In this document: positions 17,001 through 26,101 of the stretch, one piece after another
Layout: each line of letters opens with the position of its first letter
Position numbering within the stretch: position 1 is the first letter of the stretch
From: Clostridiales bacterium
Lineage (GTDB): Bacteria; Bacillota; Clostridia; Lachnospirales; Lachnospiraceae
Assembly: GCA_021201535.1 (NCBI GenBank)
Contig: JAJQEU010000010.1
Coordinates: 1-58,043 of the forward strand
Direction of reading: 5' to 3'
DNA length: 58,043 nt
Made by a program: the position numbers and the translations under genes
The notes under the pieces: model-generated
What the model was told of the DNA's origin: nothing
What the model saw: only the letters and a program-made list of their open reading frames with translations
Databases searched by the model: none

Positions 17001-18980
17001 ATGATAAATGAGAAACTGGATAACCTTTTAAACCTTGCACTGGAAGCATCCGAGGAAGAAAGAATCAAATCTGAAGAACTGAATATCGGATACAATGCTG
17101 CGGATAAAACCTGGCAGCTGATTGTCAAAACCTCCGGCAGCGTGACAGAATTATTCGAATTATATCCGGAGATTGAAATCCATACGCTGCTGAACGGCTA
17201 TGCCGTGATGACTGTGCCGCAGAACCTGATTGACGAGATCTCACAGCGGCCGGAAATTGAATATATGGAGAAACCAAAGCGCCTGTTCTTCGCCGTGAAC
17301 GAAGGCAGGCGTGTCTCGTGTGTGAATTCCCTGCAGCAGCCGGTCTTGCGCGGAGGCGGCACAGAGAACCTGCAGCAGCCGGTCTTGCGCGGAGGCGGCA
17401 CAGAGAACCTGCAGCAGCCGTTATTGCAGGGAATCGGCGCAGGGATCTTGCAGCAGTCAGCACCGCCCGGGGAAGATGCGGATCAATCCCGGCAGCCTGG
17501 GCCTGAGAATGCCGCAGCGGAAGAACCGCTGCTGGGTACCGGCATTCTTGTGGCCATCATCGACTCTGGCATTGATTACGCCCATCCGGACTTTCGGAAC
17601 GCGGACGGTACGACGCGGATCGTGGAGCTTTATGATCAGGTGAGCGGCGAAATTTTTGACTCGGACCAGATTAACAAGGCGCTGGCGCAGACAACGGAGT
17701 CGGAGCGGTACCGGATCGTGCCGAGCCGGGATACGAGCGGACACGGAACGCATGTGGCGGGCATCTGCGCCGGGAACGGCCGGGCATCCGGCGGCGTGTA
17801 CCGCGGCGTCGCGCCGGAATCTCCGATTCTCATTGTAAAGATGGGAAATGCCGATCCGGACGGTTTCCCGCGGACGACAGAGCTGATGCTTGCCGTCGAT
17901 TATGTGCTGAGGCGTGCGAGGGAGCTGCAGATGCCTGTGGCAGTCAATATCAGCTTCGGAAACAACTATGGCTCGCATGCCGGGACTTCCCTGCTCGAAA
18001 CATATCTGAGCGAGGTCTCATCCTTCTGGAAATCTGTCATTGTGACCGGAAGCGGGAATGAGGGCGCGTCGCGCATTCACACCTCCGGTTTTCTCTCCGA
18101 CGGTTCCGTTGCGGCGAATATGGAGACGATCGTCTTTTCCGTCGGGGAGTATGAGCCGTCTCTCAATCTGCAGCTCTGGAAATCCTATGAGGATGTGTTT
18201 GATATTTACCTGCACGATCCGCAGGGAAATCAGATCGGGCCGCTTCCGTCCACGCCGCAGACGCAGCTATATCAGACTGCCGGGACTAAGCTTCTGGTGT
18301 ATTACGGCGAGCCGCGGCCGTACAGTACCGATCAGGAGATATATTTTGATTTTGTCCCATCCGGATCCTATATCGACGCAGGGCTATGGGAACTCGCGCT
18401 TCTTCCTCGAAAAATTGTCACGGGGCGTTATGATCTCTGGTTTCCCGGACAGTCCGTCATTTCCGCCGGAACAGGTTTCCTGACGCCGACGGTCGCGAAC
18501 ACGATTACGGTTCCGGCCACGGCCGCGAAAGTGATCTCCGTGGGGGCATATGATGCTGTTTTCGACAGTTATGCGTCATTTTCCGGCCGCGGAAATGAGA
18601 TCTGTTCATGCTCGTGTATTCAGACGGATGGAAGATCTTTGTCCGGCCGTGGAGCAGCGATGACAGATACCTCCCGTATGAAGCCGGATCTGGCCGCGCC
18701 CGGCGTCGATGTTATCTCCTGTGCGCCCGGCGGCGGTTATACGGCAAAAAGCGGCACCTCCATGGCAGCGCCCTTTGTCACGGGTGCGGCGGCTCTGCTG
18801 ATGGAATGGGGGATTCGTCTCGGAAATGATCCTTATCTGTATGGTGAAAAAATAAAGGCGTACCTGCGTCGCGGGGCGAAAAAGATGCCCGGATTTTCAG
18901 AGTATCCGAACAACCGGGTGGGATACGGGGCGCTGTGCGTGCGGGACAGTCTGCCGGAGCGGGAAATCACTTGGCCATAG
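17001..18980 (+). CDS. Subtilisin-family (S8) serine protease, clostridial cytoplasmic type
   Basis: A 659-residue S8 protease with no signal peptide, as in CspA/B/C-like and related clostridial subtilases. An N-terminal prodomain (about 1-105) is followed by a repeat-rich linker (111-162). The catalytic domain has Asp188 in AIIDSGIDYAH, His248 in SGHGTHVAG and Ser587 in SGTSMAAPF, so the triad is complete. The long stretch between His and Ser (about 340 residues) contains the beta-rich insertion typical of this group. The family processes germination or spore proteins in some Clostridia; that role is only suggested here. The ribosome binding site is weak. An AAA/PD-(D/E)XK gene follows. Confidence 0.9.
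   Translation: MINEKLDNLLNLALEASEEERIKSEELNIGYNAADKTWQLIVKTSGSVTELFELYPEIEIHTLLNGYAVMTVPQNLIDEISQRPEIEYMEKPKRLFFAVNEGRRVSCVNSLQQPVLRGGGTENLQQPVLRGGGTENLQQPLLQGIGAGILQQSAPPGEDADQSRQPGPENAAAEEPLLGTGILVAIIDSGIDYAHPDFRNADGTTRIVELYDQVSGEIFDSDQINKALAQTTESERYRIVPSRDTSGHGTHVAGICAGNGRASGGVYRGVAPESPILIVKMGNADPDGFPRTTELMLAVDYVLRRARELQMPVAVNISFGNNYGSHAGTSLLETYLSEVSSFWKSVIVTGSGNEGASRIHTSGFLSDGSVAANMETIVFSVGEYEPSLNLQLWKSYEDVFDIYLHDPQGNQIGPLPSTPQTQLYQTAGTKLLVYYGEPRPYSTDQEIYFDFVPSGSYIDAGLWELALLPRKIVTGRYDLWFPGQSVISAGTGFLTPTVANTITVPATAAKVISVGAYDAVFDSYASFSGRGNEICSCSCIQTDGRSLSGRGAAMTDTSRMKPDLAAPGVDVISCAPGGGYTAKSGTSMAAPFVTGAAALLMEWGIRLGNDPYLYGEKIKAYLRRGAKKMPGFSEYPNNRVGYGALCVRDSLPEREITWP
17331..17486 (+). repeat. 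39-bp minisatellite inside the S8 protease linker
   Basis: Two identical 39-base units (17331-17369 and 17370-17408) are followed by two diverging ones (17409-17447 and 17448-17486). They encode LQQPVLRGGGTEN twice and then related LQQ-starting 13-residue units. The reading frame is kept, so unit number can change without breaking the protein. The position is between prodomain and catalytic domain. Confidence 0.9.
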
Positions 18981-19042
18981 ACAAATTCTTTTCCGATGGT
19001 TATAATAAGGACGGAGTGAACGCAAGGAGGGAGGAGAATAAG

Positions 19043-20695
19043 ATGGGATATTATCTGAACCCGAAGGATGTTCTTGATTTATACAGAAAAGAAAGTGAAA
19101 AACCGTATTTTGTTGATAAAACGGCGCTGTTAGACAAAATTTCTGATATGCTTGATCATGGCGGATATAATATTGCAGTTACAAGACCGCGGAGGTTTGG
19201 AAAAACAATTGTGGCTGCCATGATCGGCTCTTTTTATGGAAAGGGCACAGACAGTAAGGAGATGTTTTCCCACATGAAAATCTCCGGATACAGGGATTAT
19301 GAGAAACATATGAACCGATATAATCTGATTTATATTGATTTCAGCCGGGATGTATTCAGTTGTCATTCCTATAAAGAGTATATCAGTACCATAAAAAAGC
19401 GTCTGTTTGATGACTTGAAGGAAGCCTATCCGGATGTGAATATTCGCGAGGCGGATACGATCGGATCTTCCCTGCGTGTCGTATCAATGGCCAACAATAA
19501 TGTGAAATTTATGCTTGTTTTTGACGAGTGGGATTATGTTTTTCATCGGGATTACTTTACAGAGGAGGACAGAGGTAAATTCACCGCGTTTCTGGGGGAT
19601 TTGACAAAGGGTCGGGCATATGCCAAATTTGTCTGGCTGACAGGAGTTCTGCCCATTAAAAAATACTCTGTCAGTGACACCATGAATCATTTTGATGAAT
19701 ATAATATGTCGGACAGCGATATGTACGGACGTTACTTCGGGTTTACCGGTGATGAAGTCGATGAACTGTATCAGCGATATCTGAAAATACATGAAAGGCC
19801 GGCTTTTTCACGGGAAGATCTGCGGGAATGGTATGACGGATACCAGACAGACGACGGGGACAGCCTGTACAATCCCAATTCTGTCGTGCAGGCTCTCATG
19901 CGGAATAAACTTACGACTTACTGGGCGAGAGCAGGGGAATATGAGGAGCTGAAGGAATATGTGCTGAACGACATTGACGGCGTCAGGGAGGCTGTAATGC
20001 TGCTAGCGGCGGGCGAGCCGGTGCGGGCACACATTTCGGAATACGCAGCCACGGCGACGAAGTTAAAGCGCCGGGATGAGATTTTGTCTGTCATGACGGT
20101 TTACGGATATCTGAATTATCACGATGGTTGTGTGCGGATCCCGAACAAAGAGCTGGAGATTGAATTCCAGAAAATCGTTCAGGAAGAGCCGAAGTTCAGC
20201 TATATGCGCAAGTTGGAGAAGGAATCAGCCCGTATTCTGCAGGCCACTTATGAGGGGGATGAGAAGACAGTCGCGGAAGTATTGTCATTTGTGCATACCA
20301 CAGAGTCTCCGTTGAAAGCATATCACGATGAGGCAGAACTGTCCGGAAGCGTGAAACTGGCCTATATTGCCGCCAGAAATAAATACGACATCCGGCGCGA
20401 GGATCAGGCGGGCATCGGATATGTGGATTATATTTTTTATCCCCATAATCGTTCAGACGACGGCATTATCATTGAACTGAAGGTGGACGACAGCCCGGAA
20501 ACCGCGCTGAAGCAGATTAAAGATAAGAATTATGCTTTGAGGTTTCGGGGAAAACTCGGAGAACAGCCCGGAACGACCGGAAGAATCATTCTGGTCGGCA
20601 TCGGATATGATCGAAAAGACAAGACGCACCGATGCACGATTGAGGTGTTGGATTCCATCAGGGATGTTAGTGTCAATTCAGATAAAAAACTGTAA
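19043..20695 (+). CDS. AAA-ATPase-like / PD-(D/E)XK family protein, copy 1
   Basis: A 550-residue member of the AAA-ATPase-like (PF09820-type) plus PDDEXK_9 (PF08011-type) family, whose function is unknown. The start at 19043 follows GGAGGGAGGAG. An N-terminal YFVDKTALLDKI segment precedes Walker A TRPRRFGKT (47-55). Walker B is FMLVFDEWDYVF, and VLPIKKYSVS follows. The C-terminal nuclease-like motif is IGYVDYIFYP...IIIELKVDD, with ExK, then ALKQIKDKNY. It is clearly more divergent from the copies at 33139, 43126 and 44830 than those are from each other. It has its own terminator. Confidence 0.85.
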   Translation: MGYYLNPKDVLDLYRKESEKPYFVDKTALLDKISDMLDHGGYNIAVTRPRRFGKTIVAAMIGSFYGKGTDSKEMFSHMKISGYRDYEKHMNRYNLIYIDFSRDVFSCHSYKEYISTIKKRLFDDLKEAYPDVNIREADTIGSSLRVVSMANNNVKFMLVFDEWDYVFHRDYFTEEDRGKFTAFLGDLTKGRAYAKFVWLTGVLPIKKYSVSDTMNHFDEYNMSDSDMYGRYFGFTGDEVDELYQRYLKIHERPAFSREDLREWYDGYQTDDGDSLYNPNSVVQALMRNKLTTYWARAGEYEELKEYVLNDIDGVREAVMLLAAGEPVRAHISEYAATATKLKRRDEILSVMTVYGYLNYHDGCVRIPNKELEIEFQKIVQEEPKFSYMRKLEKESARILQATYEGDEKTVAEVLSFVHTTESPLKAYHDEAELSGSVKLAYIAARNKYDIRREDQAGIGYVDYIFYPHNRSDDGIIIELKVDDSPETALKQIKDKNYALRFRGKLGEQPGTTGRIILVGIGYDRKDKTHRCTIEVLDSIRDVSVNSDKKL

Positions 20696-20723
20696 GATTC
20701 ACGCAACAAGAATCAGAAATACA

Positions 20724-20748
20724 GCCTGTCCGAGACGGACGGGCTTTT
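20724..20748 (+). terminator. Rho-independent terminator
   Basis: GCCTGTCC (20724-20731) pairs with GGACGGGC (20737-20744), with one T-G pair, and is followed by TTTT. It separates AAA copy 1 from the GTPase-nuclease fusion. Confidence 0.75.
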
Positions 20749-20788
20749 ACACATAAAAACAAGACACAAAGATATAAGGAATTTTTTA

Positions 20789-23515
20789 ATGGAACACAGA
20801 CCTGATACAATTGCGGATAAACAGCAAAAAAGGATTACAACCGGAATCGTGGCTCACGTCGACGCGGGCAAGACGACGCTCTCTGAGAGTATTTTATACA
20901 GTGCCGGATGCATCCGGAAACGGGGGCGGGTCGATACGAAAGACGCTTTCCTGGACACATATGAACTGGAGCGTTCCAGAGGAATCACGATATTCTCCAA
21001 GCAGGCGCGGTTTTCATGGGAAGATATGCAGATCACACTGGTCGACACCCCGGGGCATGTGGATTTTTCGGCGGAGATGGAGAGGACCCTGCGTGTGTTG
21101 GACTATGCGGTTCTGGTGATCAGCGGTGCGGACGGCGTGCAGGGACATACACTGACGCTTTGGAAACTTCTGGAGAGATACGATGTACCGGTGTTTCTGT
21201 TTGTCAATAAAATGGATCAGCCGGGTACGGACAGAGAAAAGCTTATGACAGAGTTGAAATCCCGTCTGGACTGTTCCTGTGTGGATTTTACTGACCTTAT
21301 GTCACAGCAGAGCCTGGAGGATATCGCGTCCTGTGACGAGGAGACGATGGAGACGTATTTTGAGACGGGCGGGATCCGGGACGGACAGATACGAAAGCTG
21401 ATCTGGGAGAGGCGCCTGTTTCCCTGTTTCTTCGGTTCCGCACTGAAGATGACGGGCGTGGAAGCTTTTTTGCGTGGATTTGCGCGCTATACGTTGGCAA
21501 AGGCATATCCGGATGAGTTCGGTGCGCGGGTCTATAAAATCGCGAGAGACACGCAGGGAAACCGGCTGACGCATCTGAAGATTACCGGAGGTTTTTTAAA
21601 AGCGAAGACGGCGCTGGCATTTTCAAGACCGGACGTTGAGCAAAAACAGGCCGCCCGTGAGGAGAAGGTCGATCAGATCCGCGTTTACCATGGGGAAAAG
21701 TTTGAACTGCTGCAGGAGGCGCGGGCAGGAGAGATCTGCGCGGTCACCGGACTGACCGGCACGTACCCCGGCCAGGGACTCGGATTTGAGTCCGAGGCCG
21801 ACGTTCCGGTGCTCAAGCCGGTTTTGTCCAGACAGGTTCTTCTGCCGGACGGCTCGGATGCGGGGATGATGCTGCCGAAGCTGCGCATGCTGGAGGAAGA
21901 ACTTCCCGAGCTTCATATTGTCTGGGACGAGCGGCTGCAGGAGATTCAGGCGCAGGTGATGGGCGAGGTGCAGACCGAGGTGCTGAGCAGTCTCATAGAG
22001 GAGCGTTTCGGCGTTCCGGTGTGCTTCGGACCGGCGCATATCGTGTATCGTGAGACGATCACGGCTCCGGTGGAGGGCGTCGGACATTTTGAGCCGCTGC
22101 GACATTACGCGGAGGTTCATCTTTTGATGGAACCGTTGCCGTCGGGGAGCGGACTGATATTTTCCGCGGACTGCAGCGAGGATCTGCTGGATAAGAACTG
22201 GCAGCGCCTGATTCTGCAGCATCTCGGTGAAAAGACATACCGCGGCGTGCTGACCGGTTCCGCGATCACGGATATGAAAATCACGGTCGTTGCGGGACGC
22301 GCCCACCCAAAACACACAGAAGGCGGCGATTTCAGGGAAGCGACGTACCGGGCGGTCCGTCAGGGACTGATGGAGGCAGAGAGCCGGCTTCTGGAACCGT
22401 TTTATGATTTCCGTCTGGAGATTCCGGAACAGTCGGTTGGCCGTGCGATGACGGATATTGAGAAGATGTGCGGCCATTGTGAGCCGCCGTATACGGAGGG
22501 AGAGAACTGTATCCTTCTTGGATATGCTCCTGTGGCGACCATGCAGGATTACGGGCAGGAGGTGAGCGCCTATACCAGAGGATTCGGACGGCTGTCCGTT
22601 TCTCTGCGCGGCTATGAACCCTGTCACAATGCGGAAGAGGTGGTGGCGGCAAGCGGCTATGATCCGGAGGCGGATCCGCTCCATTCACCGGATTCGGTGT
22701 TCTGCTCTCACGGTTCCGGCATCATCGTGCCCTGGGATCAGGTCAAGGATCAGATGCATGTGGCAAGCCCTCTGGCACAGAAGGTTTCTTCCGATACACA
22801 GCCGGGCACCGCGCCGCCGCGGCCGGCGAAGAGCTTTGAGGAGCAGTGGCTCGGGACGGATGAGATCGACGAGATTCTGGAAAAAACCTACCACGCGAAC
22901 CGCGGGAAAAGACCCGCTTCCGGAAAAGGCGTGAGAAGGCTCAGCCGCAGCGGGGCGGTTGAGCCGGTACAGCGTTCGTTCCGGCGTGAGGAACCGAAAG
23001 AGGAATACCTTCTTGTGGATGGCTATAATATCATCTTTGCCTGGGATGATCTGAATGAGCTCGCCAGGGAAAACATGGACGCCGCGCGGGGAAAGCTGCT
23101 GGATGAGCTCTGCAATTATCAGGGCATGCACGGAATGCACCTGATGGTCGTGTTTGATGCTTACCGGGTGACCGGCCATCAGACGGAGATTCTGGATTAC
23201 CACAATATCTGTGTCGTGTATACAAAGGAAGCGGAAACTGCCGACCAGTATATTGAGAAGTTTGCACATGAGAATGCGAAAAATTACCGGGTGACCGTGG
23301 CGACGTCCGACGGCCTGGAACAGATCATCATTCGCGGTGAGGGCTGCCGTCTGCTGTCCGCCCGCGATCTGAAGGAAGAGATGGAGCAGGTGAGGCAAAT
23401 GCTTCGCCTTCATTATACAGAGAAGGGGACGCCGCGGGGAAGCGGTGAGTTTCGTAACGCAGTGGAGTCAGCTGTTTCGACTGCCAAAGAAGAACATAAC
23501 CAAACAAATACGTAA
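20789..23515 (+). CDS. EF-G/TetM-like translational GTPase fused to a Rae1(YacP)-type NYN ribonuclease
   Basis: A 908-residue fusion. Residues about 15-690 form a ribosomal-protection-type GTPase: G1 AHVDAGKTTL (22-31), switch RGITIF, G3 DTPGHVDF, G4 NKMD, then beta-barrel and EF-G domain III-V-like parts (VVAGRAHPKHTEGGDFREA; GYEPCHNAEEV). A linker rich in Arg, Ser and Gly leads to a C-terminal NYN domain (about 738-885) close to Bacillus Rae1/YacP: LLVDGYNIIFAW, VVFDAYRV, KEAETADQYIE, VATSDGLEQ. The acidic residues D744, D790, D819 and D841 are all kept. Rae1 is a known ribosome-dependent A-site mRNA endonuclease. Inference: the GTPase half delivers the nuclease to the ribosome. A simple tetracycline-resistance role is less likely. 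Confidence 0.88.
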   Translation: MEHRPDTIADKQQKRITTGIVAHVDAGKTTLSESILYSAGCIRKRGRVDTKDAFLDTYELERSRGITIFSKQARFSWEDMQITLVDTPGHVDFSAEMERTLRVLDYAVLVISGADGVQGHTLTLWKLLERYDVPVFLFVNKMDQPGTDREKLMTELKSRLDCSCVDFTDLMSQQSLEDIASCDEETMETYFETGGIRDGQIRKLIWERRLFPCFFGSALKMTGVEAFLRGFARYTLAKAYPDEFGARVYKIARDTQGNRLTHLKITGGFLKAKTALAFSRPDVEQKQAAREEKVDQIRVYHGEKFELLQEARAGEICAVTGLTGTYPGQGLGFESEADVPVLKPVLSRQVLLPDGSDAGMMLPKLRMLEEELPELHIVWDERLQEIQAQVMGEVQTEVLSSLIEERFGVPVCFGPAHIVYRETITAPVEGVGHFEPLRHYAEVHLLMEPLPSGSGLIFSADCSEDLLDKNWQRLILQHLGEKTYRGVLTGSAITDMKITVVAGRAHPKHTEGGDFREATYRAVRQGLMEAESRLLEPFYDFRLEIPEQSVGRAMTDIEKMCGHCEPPYTEGENCILLGYAPVATMQDYGQEVSAYTRGFGRLSVSLRGYEPCHNAEEVVAASGYDPEADPLHSPDSVFCSHGSGIIVPWDQVKDQMHVASPLAQKVSSDTQPGTAPPRPAKSFEEQWLGTDEIDEILEKTYHANRGKRPASGKGVRRLSRSGAVEPVQRSFRREEPKEEYLLVDGYNIIFAWDDLNELARENMDAARGKLLDELCNYQGMHGMHLMVVFDAYRVTGHQTEILDYHNICVVYTKEAETADQYIEKFAHENAKNYRVTVATSDGLEQIIIRGEGCRLLSARDLKEEMEQVRQMLRLHYTEKGTPRGSGEFRNAVESAVSTAKEEHNQTNT

Positions 23516-23546
23516 ATGATATGGAGCATGCAGGGGCAGATGCCGA

Positions 23547-23584
23547 AAAAAGAAACAGTAGTGTCGGAACTGTTTCTTTTTGAA
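23547..23584 (+). terminator. Terminator after the GTPase-nuclease gene
   Basis: AAAAAGAAACAG (23547-23558) pairs perfectly with CTGTTTCTTTTT (23570-23581) across an 11-base loop, ending in a T-run. The A/T-rich arms could work on both strands. Confidence 0.7.
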
Positions 23585-23625
23585 TAACTATAAATATAAA
23601 AAAATAATAAACCATCATTTGCCTC

Positions 23626-23654
23626 TTGAAAAATCAAACAAAGTGGTTTATAAT
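23626..23654 (+). promoter_or_regulatory. Sigma-A promoter of lon
   Basis: -35 TTGAAA (23626-23631), a 17-base spacer and a perfect -10 TATAAT (23649-23654). The expected transcription start near 23661 lies exactly at the edge of the CIRCE element. Confidence 0.88.
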
Positions 23655-23661
23655 ACCTTTA

Positions 23662-23688
23662 CTAGCACTCAACGAAACAGACTGCTAA
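23662..23688 (+). promoter_or_regulatory. CIRCE element (HrcA operator) upstream of lon
   Basis: CTAGCACTC, nine bases, then GACTGCTAA. The CIRCE consensus is TTAGCACTC-N9-GAGTGCTAA, so there is one mismatch in each half and the spacing is exact. It starts where the lon transcript should begin, the usual place for HrcA repression released on heat shock. Confidence 0.87.
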
Positions 23689-23704
23689 CAAACAGGAGGG
23701 ACAA

Positions 23705-26011
23705 ATGATAGTTTTACCGATATATGATATGTTGCTTTTGCCCGGCGTCAATTTTTATTTTCGAAAGGATGTGCTTTCCTCCATGCCTGTCCGTGAGTTC
23801 CCGGACGGTGAGGACGTCCTGTTTCTGGTTCAGAACGTAGATAAGAGAAAGTCTGAGCTGGAGCCGGAGGATTTTTATGAAAAGGGACTGATCGGCCGGA
23901 TTGAAAATGTGGACGATGAGGGAAATGTCAGCATTCGTGTGACAGACCGTGTGATCATTTCCGATATTGAGAAAAAAGATGATGTGTTTACCGCTTCCGG
24001 CAGCGTCTGCCCGCTGGTGGAGGACATTTCAGCTGAGGAGCGTCAGGAGAAGTACAAGGAGACGAAGGGAAGCCTGATTCAGTTTGTACAGCATTTCCAG
24101 TGGGGCGTAGTGGCGCGTACCTTTATCCAGCACTGGCACACGCTTTCGGAGATGATCTGCGCGGTTTCCGCCTATATGAATCTGACGCCCGAGGATAAAT
24201 ACGAGATCCTGGCGACGGATTCCCACCGTGAGCGAACGGAGCTGATACAGAATTCCATCTATGAGTTTATCGAGATGGTGAAGATCAGCGGAGAGGCGGA
24301 GCATGCTCAGCGGGAGACGCATGAGAAGGCTTACCGCGAGTCGGCTCTGAAAAAGCAGATTTCAATCCTGCAGCAGGAGCTGGACGATATGCATCCGGAG
24401 AATATTTCCGACGTGCGGAAGTTCGAGAAGAAGATTGAGAAAGCCGGAATGAATCCGGAGGCCGAGAACGAGGCGAAGAAAGTTTTAAACCGCATGAAGC
24501 AGGAGGGAAAGGACAGCCATGAGTACGGCATGCTGTACGATTATCTGGATTTTGTCACGACTCTTTCCTGGAAAAAGGCGGATCCGGAGCCGATCGATCT
24601 GAAGGAAGCGCAGGACATACTGGACGAGGATCATTACGGTTTGAAGAAGGTAAAGGACAGGATCATCCAGCAGATCGCTGTGATGGCGCTGAAGAAAAAG
24701 CAGTCCGGATCGATTCTTTTATTTGTCGGCGCGCCCGGCACAGGCAAGACGAGTATCGGACAGAGTATCGCGAAAGCGCTTCACCGTGAATATGTCCGGA
24801 TCAGTCTGGGCGGCATCCGCGATGAGGCGGAGATTCGCGGTCACCGCAGGACATACATAGGCGCGATGCCGGGACGGATCATGGAGGGCGTCAAACGAAG
24901 CGGCGCCTCGAATCCGGTCATTGTTCTGGATGAAGTCGATAAACTGGCGAGCGAGTACCGCGGCGATCCGGCCAGCGCGCTTCTGGAGGTGCTGGATCCG
25001 GAACAGAATTTCAGCTTTACCGATCATTATATGAATGTGCCTTATGACCTCTCGGATGTGCTGTTCGTCTGCACGGCGAACACGGCAGACACGATTCCGG
25101 AGCCGCTGCTGAACCGTATGGAGGTGATTCAGTTCCCGGGTTATACGGCGATTGAGAAGTTCCAGATCGCGAAGCGCCATCTGCTGCCGAAAGCGATGGA
25201 GACCATGGGCATTAAGAAATCATCCCTGAAGGTGACAGACGACGCGATCCGGATGATCATCAGTGAATATACGGCGGAGTCCGGCGTGCGCGGCTTAAAA
25301 AAGCAGATGGATATCCTGTGCCGGCACGCGGCGGTGAAACTGGTCCGCGGTGACCAGAAGAGTATCACGGTCAGTGAAAGAAAAGTTTCAGAGTTTCTGG
25401 AAGGCAGAGGGATCCGTCATGATAAACGGATGGAGAGCGCACTGCCGGGTGTTGTGACGGGGCTTGCCTGGACGCAGGCCGGCGGCGATATTCTGTTTAT
25501 CGAGACCTCCGTCACGGAGGGCAGCGGGAAGCTCTGCATCACCGGACAGCTCGGCGATGTGATGAAGGAGTCCGTACAGATCGCACTGACGCTCACGCGG
25601 TCGATGTTCCCGGAGGAGACCGCCGGATGGGATGAGAAGCATATACATGTACATGTCCCGGCGGGCGCCGTTCCGAAGGACGGACCGTCCGCGGGAATCA
25701 CGATCACGACGGCGCTGGTCTCTCTGGCGATGCAGCGGCCGGTACCGACGGATATCGCCATGACGGGAGAGATCTCCCTGCGCGGCGGCGTGATGCCGAT
25801 CGGCGGATTGCCGGAGAAGCTGATGGCGGCACAGAGGGCCGGACTGAAGCGGATTTTCATTCCATATGATAATATCGAAGATCTGGAGGATGTCGCCGAG
25901 GAGGTAAAATCCGAGCTCGAGATCATTCCGGTCAGGCGCGTCGAGGAGGTGCTGCAGGCAGCTGGACTGACCGGCGCTGCTGCCGGTTTCAATGCGGCGC
26001 AGGTCGCGTGA
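23705..26011 (+). CDS. lon: ATP-dependent protease Lon
   Basis: Cytoplasmic AAA+ serine protease for misfolded and regulatory proteins. The 768-residue protein has the N-terminal substrate domain, a coiled-coil region around residues 200-260, Walker A GAPGTGKTS, Walker B VIVLDEVDKL, and the C-terminal protease domain with catalytic Ser in PKDGPSAGIT and Lys in GGLPEKLMAAQRAG. The ATG follows AGGAGGG. It is monocistronic, with a strong promoter, a CIRCE operator and a terminator hairpin, so it is most likely a heat-shock gene of the HrcA regulon. Confidence 0.97.
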   Translation: MIVLPIYDMLLLPGVNFYFRKDVLSSMPVREFPDGEDVLFLVQNVDKRKSELEPEDFYEKGLIGRIENVDDEGNVSIRVTDRVIISDIEKKDDVFTASGSVCPLVEDISAEERQEKYKETKGSLIQFVQHFQWGVVARTFIQHWHTLSEMICAVSAYMNLTPEDKYEILATDSHRERTELIQNSIYEFIEMVKISGEAEHAQRETHEKAYRESALKKQISILQQELDDMHPENISDVRKFEKKIEKAGMNPEAENEAKKVLNRMKQEGKDSHEYGMLYDYLDFVTTLSWKKADPEPIDLKEAQDILDEDHYGLKKVKDRIIQQIAVMALKKKQSGSILLFVGAPGTGKTSIGQSIAKALHREYVRISLGGIRDEAEIRGHRRTYIGAMPGRIMEGVKRSGASNPVIVLDEVDKLASEYRGDPASALLEVLDPEQNFSFTDHYMNVPYDLSDVLFVCTANTADTIPEPLLNRMEVIQFPGYTAIEKFQIAKRHLLPKAMETMGIKKSSLKVTDDAIRMIISEYTAESGVRGLKKQMDILCRHAAVKLVRGDQKSITVSERKVSEFLEGRGIRHDKRMESALPGVVTGLAWTQAGGDILFIETSVTEGSGKLCITGQLGDVMKESVQIALTLTRSMFPEETAGWDEKHIHVHVPAGAVPKDGPSAGITITTALVSLAMQRPVPTDIAMTGEISLRGGVMPIGGLPEKLMAAQRAGLKRIFIPYDNIEDLEDVAEEVKSELEIIPVRRVEEVLQAAGLTGAAAGFNAAQVA

Positions 26012-26025
26012 TTTTAAATGGACTT

Positions 26026-26060
26026 TTCCTCGTAACCTGTGAAGGTACTGTGAAAGTTAC
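26026..26060. repeat. Short palindromic repeat, left copy
   Basis: TTCCTCGTAAC-CTGTGAAGGTAC (26026-26048) recurs in inverted orientation at 27115-27136 with one base inserted here. The extended element is itself palindromic: GTAAC (26032-26036) mirrors GTTAC (26056-26060). It lies between lon and lysR. Confidence 0.7.
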
Positions 26061-26067
26061 GAATTCT

Positions 26068-26101
26068 AACAGCCTGTATTGTGATTGTAATACGGGCTGT
26101 T
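26068..26101. terminator. Bidirectional terminator between lon and lysR
   Basis: AACAGCC-T-GTATT (26068-26080) pairs with AATAC-G-GGCTGTT (26089-26101) through a 13-position stem with one T-G pair and an 8-base loop. The two genes converge on it, and it overlaps the lysR stop codon. Confidence 0.65.

Noticed and set aside
20789..22700. Plain tetracycline-resistance gene (tetM/O/W type)
   Set aside because: The GTPase is related, but the fused NYN nuclease and chromosomal core setting, with no nearby mobile genes, make a dedicated translation/RNA-quality role more likely.
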